From a bacterium (GTDB lineage: Bacteria > Actinomycetota > Acidimicrobiia > Spongiisociales > JAENVV01): a stretch of 60,589 bases of DNA. The notes below the pieces were generated by a model. That model ran no database searches, was not told the DNA's origin, and worked only from the letters and a program-made list of their open reading frames with translations. Below are positions 1 to 9,993 of this stretch, one piece after another (positions within the stretch are counted from its first letter, which is position 1; every line of letters starts with the position of its first letter). The stretch is taken from assembly GCA_024641305.1 (NCBI GenBank), contig JAHEDI010000093.1, positions 1 to 60,589 of the forward strand, in the 5' to 3' direction. The position numbers were made by a program, and so were the translations under genes.

Positions 1-1370
1 AGCAGTCCGTCTTCTTGGAGCGCTTGGTTGGCTTTGTCGAGAGCGAGACGAGGATTCACTACGTGTTCGAGGACGTCGAACATGGCGACGACGTCGTACG
101 GTTCTTCGACATCGAATCCCTCGATCGTGCCCTGCTGGAGGTCGACAGCCAGGTTCTTTGCTCCCCAGGACACTGCCCAACGGGACGGTTCCACTCCTGT
201 GGCATGCCAGCCGCGGTTGTCGGCAACGGACAGGAACATGCCGACGTGGCTACCGAACTCAAGTAGTCGTCGACCGGCGCTTACGTATGGATCTAGCTGG
301 GCGAGCATCCACTCGAAAACCTCCCGCCGTACGGCGGTCTCGTCGAGGTATGCGGCATCCTCTACAGTTTCGTATCCTGCCAGGATCTCGCTAGTCGTTG
401 GGCCGCCATTGGCCGAGAGCAAGCCGCAAACCTGGCATTGGATGATGTCGTCATGGACATTCAGTCCCGACGTGGTGCAGCGGTACTCAGTCGGATCCAC
501 CGGTCCGTCGGCATTGGCTCCGTAGACCAGGACATGGTTTTGGGAGTTGCATCGAATACATGGCCCGGCCGCGGTAGCAACGCCCGAGCGCAGGTGCGCC
601 TCGGCCGGGACCAGTTTTGAGGATCGACCCCGCCGTCCCCATTTGGCTCGTGACCTCAGCGCCAGACGAGCACTCCCCCACACATACCGAAGCGAAGGGC
701 CGACGGCAATTGACGACGATTCCAAGGTGTATCGGGTCGGGATCGGCACCTCGATGATACGTTGTCCCCGTCCGATAGCTTCGGTGATGAATTGTGCGTC
801 GAACGAGAAGTCGTCGCTATACGTCAGGAAAGGCATCGAGAGCAGGCACTTACGACTGTAGGCCCGCATTCCCGAGTGCAGTTCAGTAAAACGAGTACCC
901 ATCACCACGTTCTGGAACTTGGTGGTGAGGCGATTGCCAACGTATCGGTAGAGTGGCATGCCACCCTCCCGGGGGTCGGACATTCCGGCGAACCGGGACC
1001 CAAACGTCATGTCGGCATCTCCTGACAGCAGAGGTCCGATCAGCAGGGGTACGGCTTTGGGATCGTACTGATAATCGGGGTGAAGCATAACGACAATGTC
1101 CGCTCCAGCTTCCAGGGCAGTTTTGTAACACGTTTTCTGATTGCCCCCGTAACCACGATTCTCCGGATGTCGGATGACGGTGAGTCCGAGCGATCTGGCC
1201 ACCTCGCTGGTGTTGTCGTTGCTGAAGTCGTCGACGACAATGATTTCGCCGGCAACCCCGGACGGGAGGTCATTGAGCGTCTTTTCGAGCGTCATGGCGG
1301 CCTCATAGGCCGGCATCGTCACGATGACCTTGACTTCTTTCACGGTGGCGGCGGTTCCTGTTCGGCTCAT
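1..1370 (-). CDS. Fusion: family 2 glycosyltransferase - Cys-pair ribbon - SAM methyltransferase (C-terminus beyond left edge)
   Basis: One uninterrupted minus-strand frame runs from ATG at 1370 past base 1. Residues about 12-240 are a GT-A family 2 glycosyltransferase of the polyprenol-phosphate mannose/glucose synthase type: VIVTMPAYEA at the start, EIIVVDDFSND, then NRGYGGNQKT and LHPDYQYDP. A linker leads to two Cys pairs (CIRC near residue 273 and CQVC near 313), the ribbon often placed before class I methyltransferases. From about residue 367 comes a Rossmann methyltransferase with motif I LLEFGSHVGMFL and FDVLEHV. It probably modifies a lipid-linked sugar or surface glycan; the substrate cannot be told. 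It is divergent from uvrA. The fused architecture is seen directly in the reading frame; function is inferred from family knowledge. Confidence 0.8.
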   Translation of the reverse strand, partial: MSRTGTAATVKEVKVIVTMPAYEAAMTLEKTLNDLPSGVAGEIIVVDDFSNDNTSEVARSLGLTVIRHPENRGYGGNQKTCYKTALEAGADIVVMLHPDYQYDPKAVPLLIGPLLSGDADMTFGSRFAGMSDPREGGMPLYRYVGNRLTTKFQNVVMGTRFTELHSGMRAYSRKCLLSMPFLTYSDDFSFDAQFITEAIGRGQRIIEVPIPTRYTLESSSIAVGPSLRYVWGSARLALRSRAKWGRRGRSSKLVPAEAHLRSGVATAAGPCIRCNSQNHVLVYGANADGPVDPTEYRCTTSGLNVHDDIIQCQVCGLLSANGGPTTSEILAGYETVEDAAYLDETAVRREVFEWMLAQLDPYVSAGRRLLEFGSHVGMFLSVADNRGWHATGVEPSRWAVSWGAKNLAVDLQQGTIEGFDVEEPYDVVAMFDVLEHVVNPRLALDKANQALQEDGL

Positions 1371-1479
1371 CACATCATATCGGTTGGGTTGCGAACCACC
1401 TTGACTCTCCCATTCAGGCCCTGTCGCGATGTGGAATGCTTCGGTGCGGTAATCCCACTGTCCTGTACAATCGGTCGTC
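1371..1479. promoter_or_regulatory. Divergent promoter region; uvrA probably leaderless
   Basis: This 109-bp gap separates the minus-strand fusion gene from uvrA. A TACAAT hexamer at 1466-1471 ends only 8 nt before the uvrA GTG, which fits a -10 box giving a leaderless mRNA. No Shine-Dalgarno sequence precedes the GTG. On the minus strand a TATGAT hexamer lies just before the ATG at 1370. No convincing -35 box is visible for either. Confidence 0.4.
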
Positions 1480-4296
1480 GTGTCTGCTAATTCCATTTCT
1501 ATTCGGGGCGCCCGTGCCCATAACCTGAAAAACCTGTCACTGGAGCTGCCCCGGGATCAGCTCATCGTGTTTACGGGTCTAAGCGGTTCGGGGAAGTCGT
1601 CCTTGGCATTCGACACCATTTATGCCGAAGGGCAGCGTCGATATGTCGAGAGTTTGTCGGCCTATGCCCGACAGTTCCTGGGACAAATGGACAAACCAGA
1701 CGTCGACTTCATCGAAGGTCTGTCACCAGCTATCTCGATCGATCAGAAGACTGCTAGTCGCAACCCGCGCTCCACGGTGGGCACTGTCACTGAAATTCAC
1801 GATTACCTTCGGCTCCTCTGGGCACGAATCGGGGTCCCGCATTGTCCGAATGACGGAACTCTTGTCAAGCGTCAATCGCCGGAGCGCATCGTCGATCAGA
1901 TCCTGGCGATGCCCGAGGGAACCAAGTTTCAGATTCTCGCGCCGGTGGTGCAGGGTCGAAAAGGCGAATATGAAAGCCTGTTGGGTGATCTGGCCAGAGA
2001 CGGTTTTGCCAGAGCCATCGTCGACGGCGATGTCGTTGACCTCACCGAGGACATCAAACTCGATCGCTATTTCACTCACACCGTTGAGGTCATCGTCGAT
2101 CGGCTTGTCTCGAAGGAGGGCATCAAACGAAGACTGGCGGCGTCCGTGGAGACCGCTCTCCGCCTCGCTGACGGCGTTCTCATCGTTGCAACTGATGACG
2201 ACCGCCATCCCTACTCGCAAGCCCTTAGTTGTCCGACCTGCGGGATCTCATTCGAAGAGCTACAGCCAAGAAACTTCTCATTCAACAGTCCGTATGGGGC
2301 TTGTACCGCCTGTTCAGGCATCGGCACCCGGTTCCAGGTTGATCCAGAACTTGTCATCCCCAATCCGGAACGCTCGATCGTCGACGGTGCCATCGCCCCT
2401 TGGAATGGCCACCGCGGCAAGTACTTCCAACGCCTCCTTGAGGGATTGGCGGTCGAGTACAAGTTCGACGTCACCGCACCCTTCGGAACCCTGTCCAATA
2501 AGGCGAAAGATGTCGTTCTGTCTGGCAGCAGTGACGAACGTATCAAGATTTCGTACGCCAACCGGTTCGGTCGTCAGCGGGAGTACTACACCACGTACGA
2601 AGGGGTGCTTCCCTTCGTACGGCGCAAGCACGAAGAAGCCGAATCAGACGGCGCCCGGGAGTTCTATCAGGATTTCATGCGGGAAGTCCCATGTCTGACG
2701 TGCGATGGCACTCGTTACAACCCGGTCTCAAGGGCCGTGACAGTTGGGGGTCGAGGTATCGCCGAAGTCTCGGCTGAAGCCCTTGGAGATGCGTATAAGT
2801 TTGTCTGCGAACTCGAACTCGACGAACGGCAGGTGGTGATCGCCGAACGAGTTCTCAAGGAGGTTCGAGAGCGGCTTTCCTTCCTGATCGATGTCGGCCT
2901 CGACTACCTGACGCTGGGTCGCTCGGCCGCCACGCTGGCCGGGGGAGAGGCCCAGAGGATCCGGCTGGCAACCCAGATTGGCTCTGGTCTCGTTGGAGTG
3001 CTCTACATTCTTGATGAACCCTCGATCGGACTCCACCAGCGCGACAATCAGCGGCTCATTGAAACCCTTCTTCGCTTGCGGGACCTTGGGAACACCCTCA
3101 TCGTGGTTGAACATGACGAGGAGACCATCCGCATCGCCGACCACGTCGTTGACATCGGGCCGGGAGCGGGGGAGCACGGTGGCGAGATCGTCGTTCAGGG
3201 AACCCTCGAGGATGTCCTGGCCTGTGAGACCTCCATCACCGGCGACTACCTGTCGGGCAAACGAACGATCGCCATTCCCGGGATTCGTCGGCCCGGAAAT
3301 GGCTTGGCTATTGAAGTTTTGGGGGCCGCCGAGAACAATCTGCAGGGCGTCGACGTGTCGTTTCCGCTTGGAGTGTTCACGGCCATCACCGGAGTTTCGG
3401 GGAGTGGCAAGTCGTCATTGGTTCAGACCATACTGTCGCGTGGCTTGCATCAGGCCGTGTACGGGTCCCGGATTGCCCCCGGCAGGCACAAGCAGATCAC
3501 CGGTGTCGAACACATCGACAAAGTCATCAATATCGATCAATCGCCTATTGGCCGGACCCCTCGATCGAACCCTGCCACATACACAAAACTATTCGACCAG
3601 ATCCGAACGCTGTTCTCTGCAACGAACGAAGCCAAGGCTCGTGGCTACAAGCCCGGCCGGTTCTCATTCAACGTTCCGGGCGGGCGCTGTGAAACGTGTA
3701 AGGGCGACGGGACCATCAAGATTGAGATGCATTTCCTCCCGGACGTCTACGTGCCCTGTGAGACCTGCAAGGGTCGTCGATACAATCGCGAGACGCTTGA
3801 GATCAACTGGAAGAGTCGATCGATTGCTGACGTCCTAGAGATGCCAGTGGAAGAGGCACTTTCGTTCTTCACCCACCAGCCCAAGATCGCCCGGATTCTC
3901 CAGACGCTCTTTGATGTTGGCCTCGGGTACGTGCGCCTCGGCCAACCCGCCCCAACCCTGTCTGGTGGCGAAGCCCAGCGGGTCAAGCTGGCCTCTGAAC
4001 TCGGCAAACGATCGACCGGGCGCACCTTCTACATTCTGGACGAACCGACCACCGGGTTGCACTTTGAAGATATCCGCAAGCTCCTCGGCGTCCTGCAGAG
4101 GCTCGTGGATGCCGGCAACACGGTGGTGGTAATCGAACACAACCTTGACGTCATCAAGTCGGTTGACTGGGTTGTGGACCTCGGTCCCAACGGGGGCACC
4201 GGGGGTGGGACCATCGTCGCCCAGGGAACCCCGGAGGAAGTTGCCGACATCGACGAGTCCTTTACCGGGCAGTACCTCCGGCCCTTGCTGTCGTGA
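1480..4296 (+). CDS. uvrA: Excinuclease ABC subunit A
   Basis: UvrA is the damage-recognition ATPase of nucleotide excision repair and loads UvrB on distorted DNA. The 938-residue protein has normal length. It shows two ABC ATPase modules: Walker [10 protein letters not shown] near residue 30 and GVSGSGKSS near 640, with signatures [12 protein letters not shown] and [12 protein letters not shown]. Two zinc modules are visible: CPTC...CTAC near residues 250-280 and CETC...CETC near 740-770. The GTG at 1480 gives the usual short N-terminus before [11 protein letters not shown]. Its stop overlaps the GTG of the next gene, and uvrC lies two genes on, so a repair operon is likely. Confidence 0.98.
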   Translation: MSANSISIRGARAHNLKNLSLELPRDQLIVFTGLSGSGKSSLAFDTIYAEGQRRYVESLSAYARQFLGQMDKPDVDFIEGLSPAISIDQKTASRNPRSTVGTVTEIHDYLRLLWARIGVPHCPNDGTLVKRQSPERIVDQILAMPEGTKFQILAPVVQGRKGEYESLLGDLARDGFARAIVDGDVVDLTEDIKLDRYFTHTVEVIVDRLVSKEGIKRRLAASVETALRLADGVLIVATDDDRHPYSQALSCPTCGISFEELQPRNFSFNSPYGACTACSGIGTRFQVDPELVIPNPERSIVDGAIAPWNGHRGKYFQRLLEGLAVEYKFDVTAPFGTLSNKAKDVVLSGSSDERIKISYANRFGRQREYYTTYEGVLPFVRRKHEEAESDGAREFYQDFMREVPCLTCDGTRYNPVSRAVTVGGRGIAEVSAEALGDAYKFVCELELDERQVVIAERVLKEVRERLSFLIDVGLDYLTLGRSAATLAGGEAQRIRLATQIGSGLVGVLYILDEPSIGLHQRDNQRLIETLLRLRDLGNTLIVVEHDEETIRIADHVVDIGPGAGEHGGEIVVQGTLEDVLACETSITGDYLSGKRTIAIPGIRRPGNGLAIEVLGAAENNLQGVDVSFPLGVFTAITGVSGSGKSSLVQTILSRGLHQAVYGSRIAPGRHKQITGVEHIDKVINIDQSPIGRTPRSNPATYTKLFDQIRTLFSATNEAKARGYKPGRFSFNVPGGRCETCKGDGTIKIEMHFLPDVYVPCETCKGRRYNRETLEINWKSRSIADVLEMPVEEALSFFTHQPKIARILQTLFDVGLGYVRLGQPAPTLSGGEAQRVKLASELGKRSTGRTFYILDEPTTGLHFEDIRKLLGVLQRLVDAGNTVVVIEHNLDVIKSVDWVVDLGPNGGTGGGTIVAQGTPEEVADIDESFTGQYLRPLLS

Positions 4297-4964
4297 CCAA
4301 CGAGTGGGACGATCTGGCGGATTGGTGGCGTGAGGAACTCGAAACTGACCCGACCTACGTCGAAGTGGTAGTCCCGCTGCTCCTGGCAATGCTCGACACC
4401 CGAACCGGCACCGTTCTCGATGTTGGCTGTGGAAACGGGCGGATCATGGGGGAGTTGGCCCTGGCTGGTCTGGAACCTGTCGGTTGCGACATCAACGGGT
4501 CTCTTCTCGCTGAAGCCGCCACATTCGGCCCGGTCATGCGAGTAGAGCTCCCTGGCTTACCGATCCGACAAGCTTCGATCGACGGCGCCGTGCTGGTGTT
4601 GTCGTTCGAGCATTTGGAGAACGAGATATTCTCCGAACTGGCCAGAGTCATCCGGCCTGGTGGATGGCTGGCGGCGGTCGCCAATCACCCGTTCATCACG
4701 GCGCCGGGTTCGGCCTCGATTATCGACCCGACCGATGGTGAGGTTTTTTGGAGACCGGGGACGTACTTGGATCCCGGGTCGTCCATTGAGGATGCCAACG
4801 GGCAGCCCGTAACCTTTCTCCACAGGCCGATCGGCGAGTTCCTCACCACCGCAGCCAAAGCTGAGTTTTCCTTGAGTGAGTTGCGAGAAGTGCCATTTGA
4901 ACCCGGTGGCTTGCCCGATGCGGGGCTCCCGCGCCTCATCGGCGTTCGCTGGACTCGCCAGTAG
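4293..4964 (+). CDS. Class I SAM-dependent methyltransferase
   Basis: The 223-residue protein has a Rossmann methyltransferase core: motif [10 protein letters not shown] near residue 41, an acidic motif II (GCDINGS), and [12 protein letters not shown] followed by RVIRPGGWL as the post-motif region. Substrate is unknown. Its GTG start overlaps the uvrA stop (GTGA), so it is translationally coupled to uvrA, and uvrC follows within 10 bp. A link to DNA repair is suggested only by position. Confidence 0.85.
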   Translation: MTNEWDDLADWWREELETDPTYVEVVVPLLLAMLDTRTGTVLDVGCGNGRIMGELALAGLEPVGCDINGSLLAEAATFGPVMRVELPGLPIRQASIDGAVLVLSFEHLENEIFSELARVIRPGGWLAAVANHPFITAPGSASIIDPTDGEVFWRPGTYLDPGSSIEDANGQPVTFLHRPIGEFLTTAAKAEFSLSELREVPFEPGGLPDAGLPRLIGVRWTRQ

Positions 4965-4973
4965 GCTTCTGAT

Positions 4974-6797
4974 ATGCGTCGGCCCCCCACTGCCGAAATC
5001 CCGGATGCCCCTGGTGTCTACATGTTTCGTGACAGTCACGGTCAGGTTTTGTATGTCGGCAAGGCCAAGTCCCTGCGTAAGCGGGTCCTCAACTACTTTT
5101 CCAAGGATCTAGCCGCCCGCACCCGGATGATGGTATCCGAGGCCGAAACCCTGGACTTCATCATTGCCGCCAACGAAGTCGAAGCGCTCATGCTCGAATT
5201 CAACCTGGTGCAGAAATACAAGCCGCGGTTCAATATCCGACTCAGAGACGACAAGTCGTTTCCGCATCTGACGATCACCCGGCGCGACGAGTGGCCGGCC
5301 GCCAAGGTGCGGCGCGGCAAGAAACGGAAAGGCGATCAGCATTTCGGACCGTACGCCCACGCATACGCGATCCGAAACACGCTTGATCTGTTGTTGAAAG
5401 CCTTCCCGATCCGGACGTGCTCGGATTCGAAGTTCCGGGTCCACCAATCCCGCGGTCGCCCTTGCCTGCTGGCCGATATCGAGAAGTGTTCGGCTCCGTG
5501 CGTTGGGGCGATCGACGCGGCCGACTACCAGGAGTTGGTCGACGGTCTGGCAGGGTTTCTCAACGGTGACTCGGACACCATCCTCCGACGGGTCCGCAGT
5601 GCCATGCTCAATGCCTCGGATCAGCAGTTGTATGAGCAGGCGGGGCGATACCGCGACCAACTGCGTGACCTGCAACGAGCGATCGAGCGTCAAGAAATCG
5701 CCAGCGAGCGTCCGGAGGACTTCGACGTGTTGGCGATCGCCGATGAAGATCTTGAGGCTTCGGTGTTCGTCTTGATCGTCAGACGGGGCAAGGTGGTCGG
5801 ACGGTTTGGTCAGATTATCGACAAGGTCGAAGACGTGTCTCCAGAAGAACTCACCGGCAACCTGCTGCGGGAGCGATACGGTGAGGAGGACCCCCCGAGC
5901 CTGATCATCCTCGATGGACTGCCAGACGATCCCGATCTGTGGACCGCCTGGCTGACGGAGCGTCGCGGCGGCCCCGTTGAACTGCGAGTCCCGCAGCGGG
6001 GCGGCAAGCGCAAACTGCTCGAGACAGCCCATATCAACGCCCGCGAGCAACTCGGCCGCCATCGACTCAAGCGTCAGTCAGACCCCAATGCCAGGGCCAA
6101 GGCCATTAACTCGCTCCAGGTGGCGCTGAGTTTGCCAGCTGCTCCGCTGCGTATCGAATGTTTTGATATCTCCACCTTGCAGGGACGCAACACTGTCGCC
6201 TCCATGGTCGTTCTCGAAGATGGACTCCCTCGACGCTCGGATTATCGGCGGTTCAAGATCAAAACGGTCGAGCAACAAGACGACTTCGCTTCGATGGAGG
6301 AGGTTCTCCGGCGCCGTTTCACGGCCTATCTCATCGAGCGTGAACTGCCGACCGAAGAACGCGGCAAGTTCGCCTATCCGCCGGGATTGTTACTCATCGA
6401 TGGCGGACTCGGGCAATTGGGACGTGCAGTCAAAGTCCTCGCCGAACTCGGCCTGGACATCCCGGTCGCCGGACTTGCCAAACGAATGGAAGAGGTCTAT
6501 CTGCCGGGTAGCTCGGAGCCGGTGCGAATTCCCCGTGACGAACCCGCCCTCTACCTCCTCCAGAGGGTCCGTGACGAAGCGCACCGGTTCGCCATCACCT
6601 ACCACCGCTCGTTGCGAGGCAAACGGATGGTCGACTCGGTTCTCGACGACGTGGTAGGTGTCGGTCCAACGAGGAAGAAAGCTCTGCTTCGTACGTTTGG
6701 CAGCCTCAAACGGCTTCGGGAGGCCTCGATCGGCCAACTATCGGAGGTTGTACCGGTCGCCGTTGCCCGTGACGTGTTCGATGCTCTTCATGGATAA
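4974..6797 (+). CDS. uvrC: Excinuclease ABC subunit C
   Basis: UvrC makes both incisions in nucleotide excision repair. The N-terminus carries the GIY-YIG nuclease (GVYMFRD...VLYVGKAKSLRKRV, residues about 13-40). A Cys-containing segment (CLLADIEKCSAPCVG) follows near residue 165. A UVR motif for UvrB binding lies near residues 200-235, the RNase H-like second nuclease is around IECFDIS and LLLIDGG (residues about 390-510), and tandem helix-hairpin-helix segments close the protein. At 607 aa it is of family-typical length. The ATG at 4974 sits 9 bp after the methyltransferase stop. Confidence 0.97.
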   Translation: MRRPPTAEIPDAPGVYMFRDSHGQVLYVGKAKSLRKRVLNYFSKDLAARTRMMVSEAETLDFIIAANEVEALMLEFNLVQKYKPRFNIRLRDDKSFPHLTITRRDEWPAAKVRRGKKRKGDQHFGPYAHAYAIRNTLDLLLKAFPIRTCSDSKFRVHQSRGRPCLLADIEKCSAPCVGAIDAADYQELVDGLAGFLNGDSDTILRRVRSAMLNASDQQLYEQAGRYRDQLRDLQRAIERQEIASERPEDFDVLAIADEDLEASVFVLIVRRGKVVGRFGQIIDKVEDVSPEELTGNLLRERYGEEDPPSLIILDGLPDDPDLWTAWLTERRGGPVELRVPQRGGKRKLLETAHINAREQLGRHRLKRQSDPNARAKAINSLQVALSLPAAPLRIECFDISTLQGRNTVASMVVLEDGLPRRSDYRRFKIKTVEQQDDFASMEEVLRRRFTAYLIERELPTEERGKFAYPPGLLLIDGGLGQLGRAVKVLAELGLDIPVAGLAKRMEEVYLPGSSEPVRIPRDEPALYLLQRVRDEAHRFAITYHRSLRGKRMVDSVLDDVVGVGPTRKKALLRTFGSLKRLREASIGQLSEVVPVAVARDVFDALHG

Positions 6798-6874
6798 TCC
6801 GCATCTGCGGCGACGCGACCGATGATCGCTCAACCGGACGATTACGATGAGGGACACCGAAGGGAAGGGTTTCT

Positions 6875-7735
6875 GTGGAGCAACGTCCGCAGGTTGTAGT
6901 GGTCACCGGCATGTCAGGGGCCGGCAAATCGACGAGCGCCAAGACCCTTGAGGATCTGGGCTATTCGGTGATCGACAACCTCCCCCCTGCGCTCATCCCG
7001 GATCTGATTCGCCATAAACAAGTCCCGGAACGCCAGGAGTTTCTCGGGCTCGTCCTGGACTTGCGCGACGGGAATACCATCGATGATATCCGGGTCCCCA
7101 TCTACAATCTGCGCGGGCAAGGAGCGTCAGTTGTGGTGATGTTTCTTGATGCCGACGATCAGGTTCTGGTCCGGCGGTATGAGGAAAACCGGCGGCCCCA
7201 TCCGATGGGTCGGGACACGATCGCTGAGTGCGTCGAAGCCGAGCGCGAACTAACTGGCGAGCTTCGGGCCTGGGCCGATGTCGTTGTCGATACGACCGAT
7301 TACTCGGTGCATGACCTTCGCCGACGTCTCGAGGCCGAGTTTCAGACCGCCTCCTGGCAACGTGACATGCGGGTCTCGGTCAGGTCGTTTGGTTTCAAGA
7401 ACGGGAGCCCGCGGGACGCTGATCTTGTTTTTGACGTTCGTTTCCTACCCAACCCGCATTGGAACGAAGAGTTACGACCGCTGCGAGGGACCGATCAGCC
7501 GGTCCGCGACTTTGTCCTCGGCAATGAGGACGCCGAACGGTTCCTCACCGATGCCACCGCCATGTTGGCATTTCTCCTCCCTCGCTATGAGGCGGAAGGG
7601 AAGTCGTTCCTGTCGATAGGTATCGGTTGTACAGGGGGGAGGCATCGGTCGGTCGCGATTGCCGAAGAGTTGGCTCGACGAATAGAACAGCCCGATATCG
7701 CGGTATCGGTGCACCACCGGGACAAAGATAAATGA
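6875..7735 (+). CDS. rapZ: RNase adapter RapZ / YvcJ family nucleotide-binding protein
   Basis: A 286-residue P-loop protein with Walker A GMSGAGKST near residue 13, DNLPPALIPDLI, and the conserved C-terminal block GIGCTGGRHRSVAIAEEL. In Gammaproteobacteria RapZ steers RNase E cleavage of GlmZ; actinobacterial homologues bind nucleotides and their role is less clear. The GTG at 6875 gives the expected start shortly before the P-loop. The stop overlaps the ATG of yvcK by 4 bp. This rapZ-yvcK pair is a conserved gene neighbourhood. Confidence 0.95.
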   Translation: MEQRPQVVVVTGMSGAGKSTSAKTLEDLGYSVIDNLPPALIPDLIRHKQVPERQEFLGLVLDLRDGNTIDDIRVPIYNLRGQGASVVVMFLDADDQVLVRRYEENRRPHPMGRDTIAECVEAERELTGELRAWADVVVDTTDYSVHDLRRRLEAEFQTASWQRDMRVSVRSFGFKNGSPRDADLVFDVRFLPNPHWNEELRPLRGTDQPVRDFVLGNEDAERFLTDATAMLAFLLPRYEAEGKSFLSIGIGCTGGRHRSVAIAEELARRIEQPDIAVSVHHRDKDK

Positions 7736-8700
7736 CGTTCGAACCCGAAGCTCAGACGGAGATGCAGTTGCTCGGCCTCACTGCAGGTGGCCCGAAAGTG
7801 GTGGCGATCGGTGGCGGCCATGGACTCGCGCAGGCTCTCATTGCCATTCAGGCCTATGCCAGTCAGATCGACGCGGTGGTTACCGTCGCTGACGATGGCG
7901 GATCATCCGGCAGACTGGCGGGCCCGCTGGGAATCCCACCACCAGGGGACATCCGCCGGTGTCTGTTGGCTCTCAGCCCTGAACCGTCCATCTGGGGCGA
8001 ACTACTCGGATACCGCTTCGATAGCGGGGACATCGCCGGTCACTCGCTTGGCAACCTCATGTTGGCCGCCCTATCGGACATCGCAGGAGGGTTTGTTCAT
8101 GCTCTCAATTTGTGCGGTGAGATGCTGGGGGCGAACGGCCGGGTCCATCCGGTGTCCGAAGAACCCCTGGAATTGTGGGCTGACACCGATCGTGGGTCGG
8201 TGTCCGGGCAGGTAGCGATCGCAACTGCCCCCGGAACGATTCGACGGATCGAAGTCCGACCTGGTTCGGCCCACGTGAACCCGGCAGTCCTCGATGCCAT
8301 CGTCGACGCTGACCAGATTGTTCTTGCCCCCGGGTCGCTGTTCACGTCTCTCATCTCGAATCTTGTCGTCCCCGGTGTGGCCGAGGCGATCAACCGCTCA
8401 ACGGCCCAAATCGTCTTTGTGCTCAATCTGGTAACGCAGAACGCCGAAACGCTCGGACTTGACGCTGCAGCCCACGTAGCTGCTCTGCGTAAAGTCGGTG
8501 GTTTGGAAGTGACCGGGTCGGTTTTGGCTCATACGGGACCGGTTAGGGTTCCCTTAGGGCTTGCCCAGGTTATGGCTGACGGATCGAGCCTCGAAGGGTG
8601 GGACGTTGTCGCGTGTGATCTCTGTGATCAGGCGGCCGACTGGCCTCAGCACGATTCCATCAAGCTGGGGTTTGAATTGGCGCAGTTGATAGGAGCTTGA
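7732..8700 (+). CDS. yvcK: YvcK family (CofD-like) gluconeogenesis/cell-shape factor
   Basis: The 322-residue protein has the CofD/YvcK fold signature: VVAIGGGHGLAQAL near residue 22, TVADDGGSSGRL, and GDIRRCLLAL. YvcK homologues bind UDP-sugars and are needed for growth on gluconeogenic carbon sources and for correct wall synthesis. A short N-terminal extension of about 20 residues precedes the conserved core. It overlaps rapZ (ATGA), and its stop touches the pgk start. The whiA gene that often follows yvcK in actinobacteria is missing here. Confidence 0.93.
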   Translation: MTFEPEAQTEMQLLGLTAGGPKVVAIGGGHGLAQALIAIQAYASQIDAVVTVADDGGSSGRLAGPLGIPPPGDIRRCLLALSPEPSIWGELLGYRFDSGDIAGHSLGNLMLAALSDIAGGFVHALNLCGEMLGANGRVHPVSEEPLELWADTDRGSVSGQVAIATAPGTIRRIEVRPGSAHVNPAVLDAIVDADQIVLAPGSLFTSLISNLVVPGVAEAINRSTAQIVFVLNLVTQNAETLGLDAAAHVAALRKVGGLEVTGSVLAHTGPVRVPLGLAQVMADGSSLEGWDVVACDLCDQAADWPQHDSIKLGFELAQLIGA

Positions 8701-9887
8701 TGAAACGCTATTTGACGATCGAAGACGTCGATGTCTCCGGCCAAACGACACTGGTTCGTTCCGACCTGAACGTGCCGTTGACCGGTGGCATCGTGGGCGA
8801 CGACTTTCGCCTGAGGGCCAGCCTGCCAACCATCGAAAGGCTGCGAGCGCGGGGGGCCCGGGTCGTGTTGGCGAGTCACCTCGGTCGTCCCGCAGGCATT
8901 GATCCAGCCTTTTCGCTTGCTCCCGTAACAGCTCGTCTCGGTGAACTGGGTGGATTCGAAGTCATCCAGTTGGATGGGCTGTACGGGCCCGACATCGAGC
9001 GAGCCATTAGCGCCGCACCCGCTGGCTCTGTACTTGCTCTTGAGAACACCAGGTTCGACGATGGGGAGACGTCCAACGATCCAGTTCTTGCAGCCGGGCT
9101 GGCCTCGCTCTGCGACTTATTCGTCAATGACGCGTTCGGTACGGCGCATCGAGCTCATGCCTCCACTACCGGCATTGCGGAACACGTCCTTTCGGTGGCC
9201 GGACCCTTACTGGTCAGTGAACTGCAGGCTTTTTCAACGCTGCTTGAGGACCCGCCGCGGCCTTTCACGGTGGTGCTTGGCGGCGCCAAGGTATCCGACA
9301 AACTGGGCGTCATAAAGGCGCTACTTCCCAAGGTGGACATGATGCTTATCGGAGGTGGCATGTGTTTCACGTTGCTGTCCGCCGAAGGGTTCGAGATTGG
9401 CAATTCGTTGTTCGAGGAGGGTATGGAAGACGAGGTCGCTCAGGTCCTCAGGGGGCCGTATGGCGATCGGATTGTCACTCCAAGCGACATCGTGGTCGGC
9501 GTCGGCTTCGCCGAAGATACCGATCATGAGGTGGTAGCGCGCAATCGAGTGCCCGACGATCAAATCGGTTTGGACATCGGTCCGACCACCGCAACGGAGT
9601 TTGCCAGGGTGATCGCCGGGTCTGGATCAGTCTTTTGGAATGGTCCGATGGGCGTGTTTGAGTGGGAGGCGTTCAGTCACGGGACCGAACAGGTTGCTCG
9701 CGCCCTGGTTGGACATGAAGGCTTCACGGTCGTGGGTGGTGGGGACTCGGTGGCCGCGCTGCGTCAATTGGGCCTCGAAGATGTACCCAGCCATCTTTCA
9801 ACAGGCGGTGGCGCCGGCCTGGAGCTTCTAGAAGGCAAGGTTTTACCGGGAATAGCTGCACTTGAGAGGTGGGTCGATGGCTCGTAA
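8700..9887 (+). CDS. pgk: Phosphoglycerate kinase
   Basis: Converts 1,3-bisphosphoglycerate and ADP to 3-phosphoglycerate and ATP in glycolysis. The N-terminal substrate motif VRSDLNVPL, the SHLGRP loop, FVNDAFGTAHRAHAS, VLGGAKVSDKL and the C-terminal GGGDSVAALRQLG block are all present. The length of about 395 aa is normal. I place the start at ATG 8700, which overlaps the last base of the yvcK stop codon and has AGGAG 4 nt upstream; an in-frame TTG three bases earlier is too close to that site. No gap gene precedes it, unlike the usual gap-pgk-tpi order. Confidence 0.97.
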   Translation: MKRYLTIEDVDVSGQTTLVRSDLNVPLTGGIVGDDFRLRASLPTIERLRARGARVVLASHLGRPAGIDPAFSLAPVTARLGELGGFEVIQLDGLYGPDIERAISAAPAGSVLALENTRFDDGETSNDPVLAAGLASLCDLFVNDAFGTAHRAHASTTGIAEHVLSVAGPLLVSELQAFSTLLEDPPRPFTVVLGGAKVSDKLGVIKALLPKVDMMLIGGGMCFTLLSAEGFEIGNSLFEEGMEDEVAQVLRGPYGDRIVTPSDIVVGVGFAEDTDHEVVARNRVPDDQIGLDIGPTTATEFARVIAGSGSVFWNGPMGVFEWEAFSHGTEQVARALVGHEGFTVVGGGDSVAALRQLGLEDVPSHLSTGGGAGLELLEGKVLPGIAALERWVDGS

Positions 9888-9993
9888 ATCCCCATTCCGA
9901 CCGTCAAGGCCATCGCACGCGCCGTAGCGGGGCGAAGGTAGGGCGAGATCCGTCATTTCCACTCCGCGATTCAGGTCACGGTAATCCCTGATT
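9888..9993. other. Convergent intergenic region
   Basis: This is 106 bp between the pgk stop and the stop of the minus-strand membrane protein. No gene or clear intrinsic terminator with a T-tract is visible. Confidence 0.5.
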
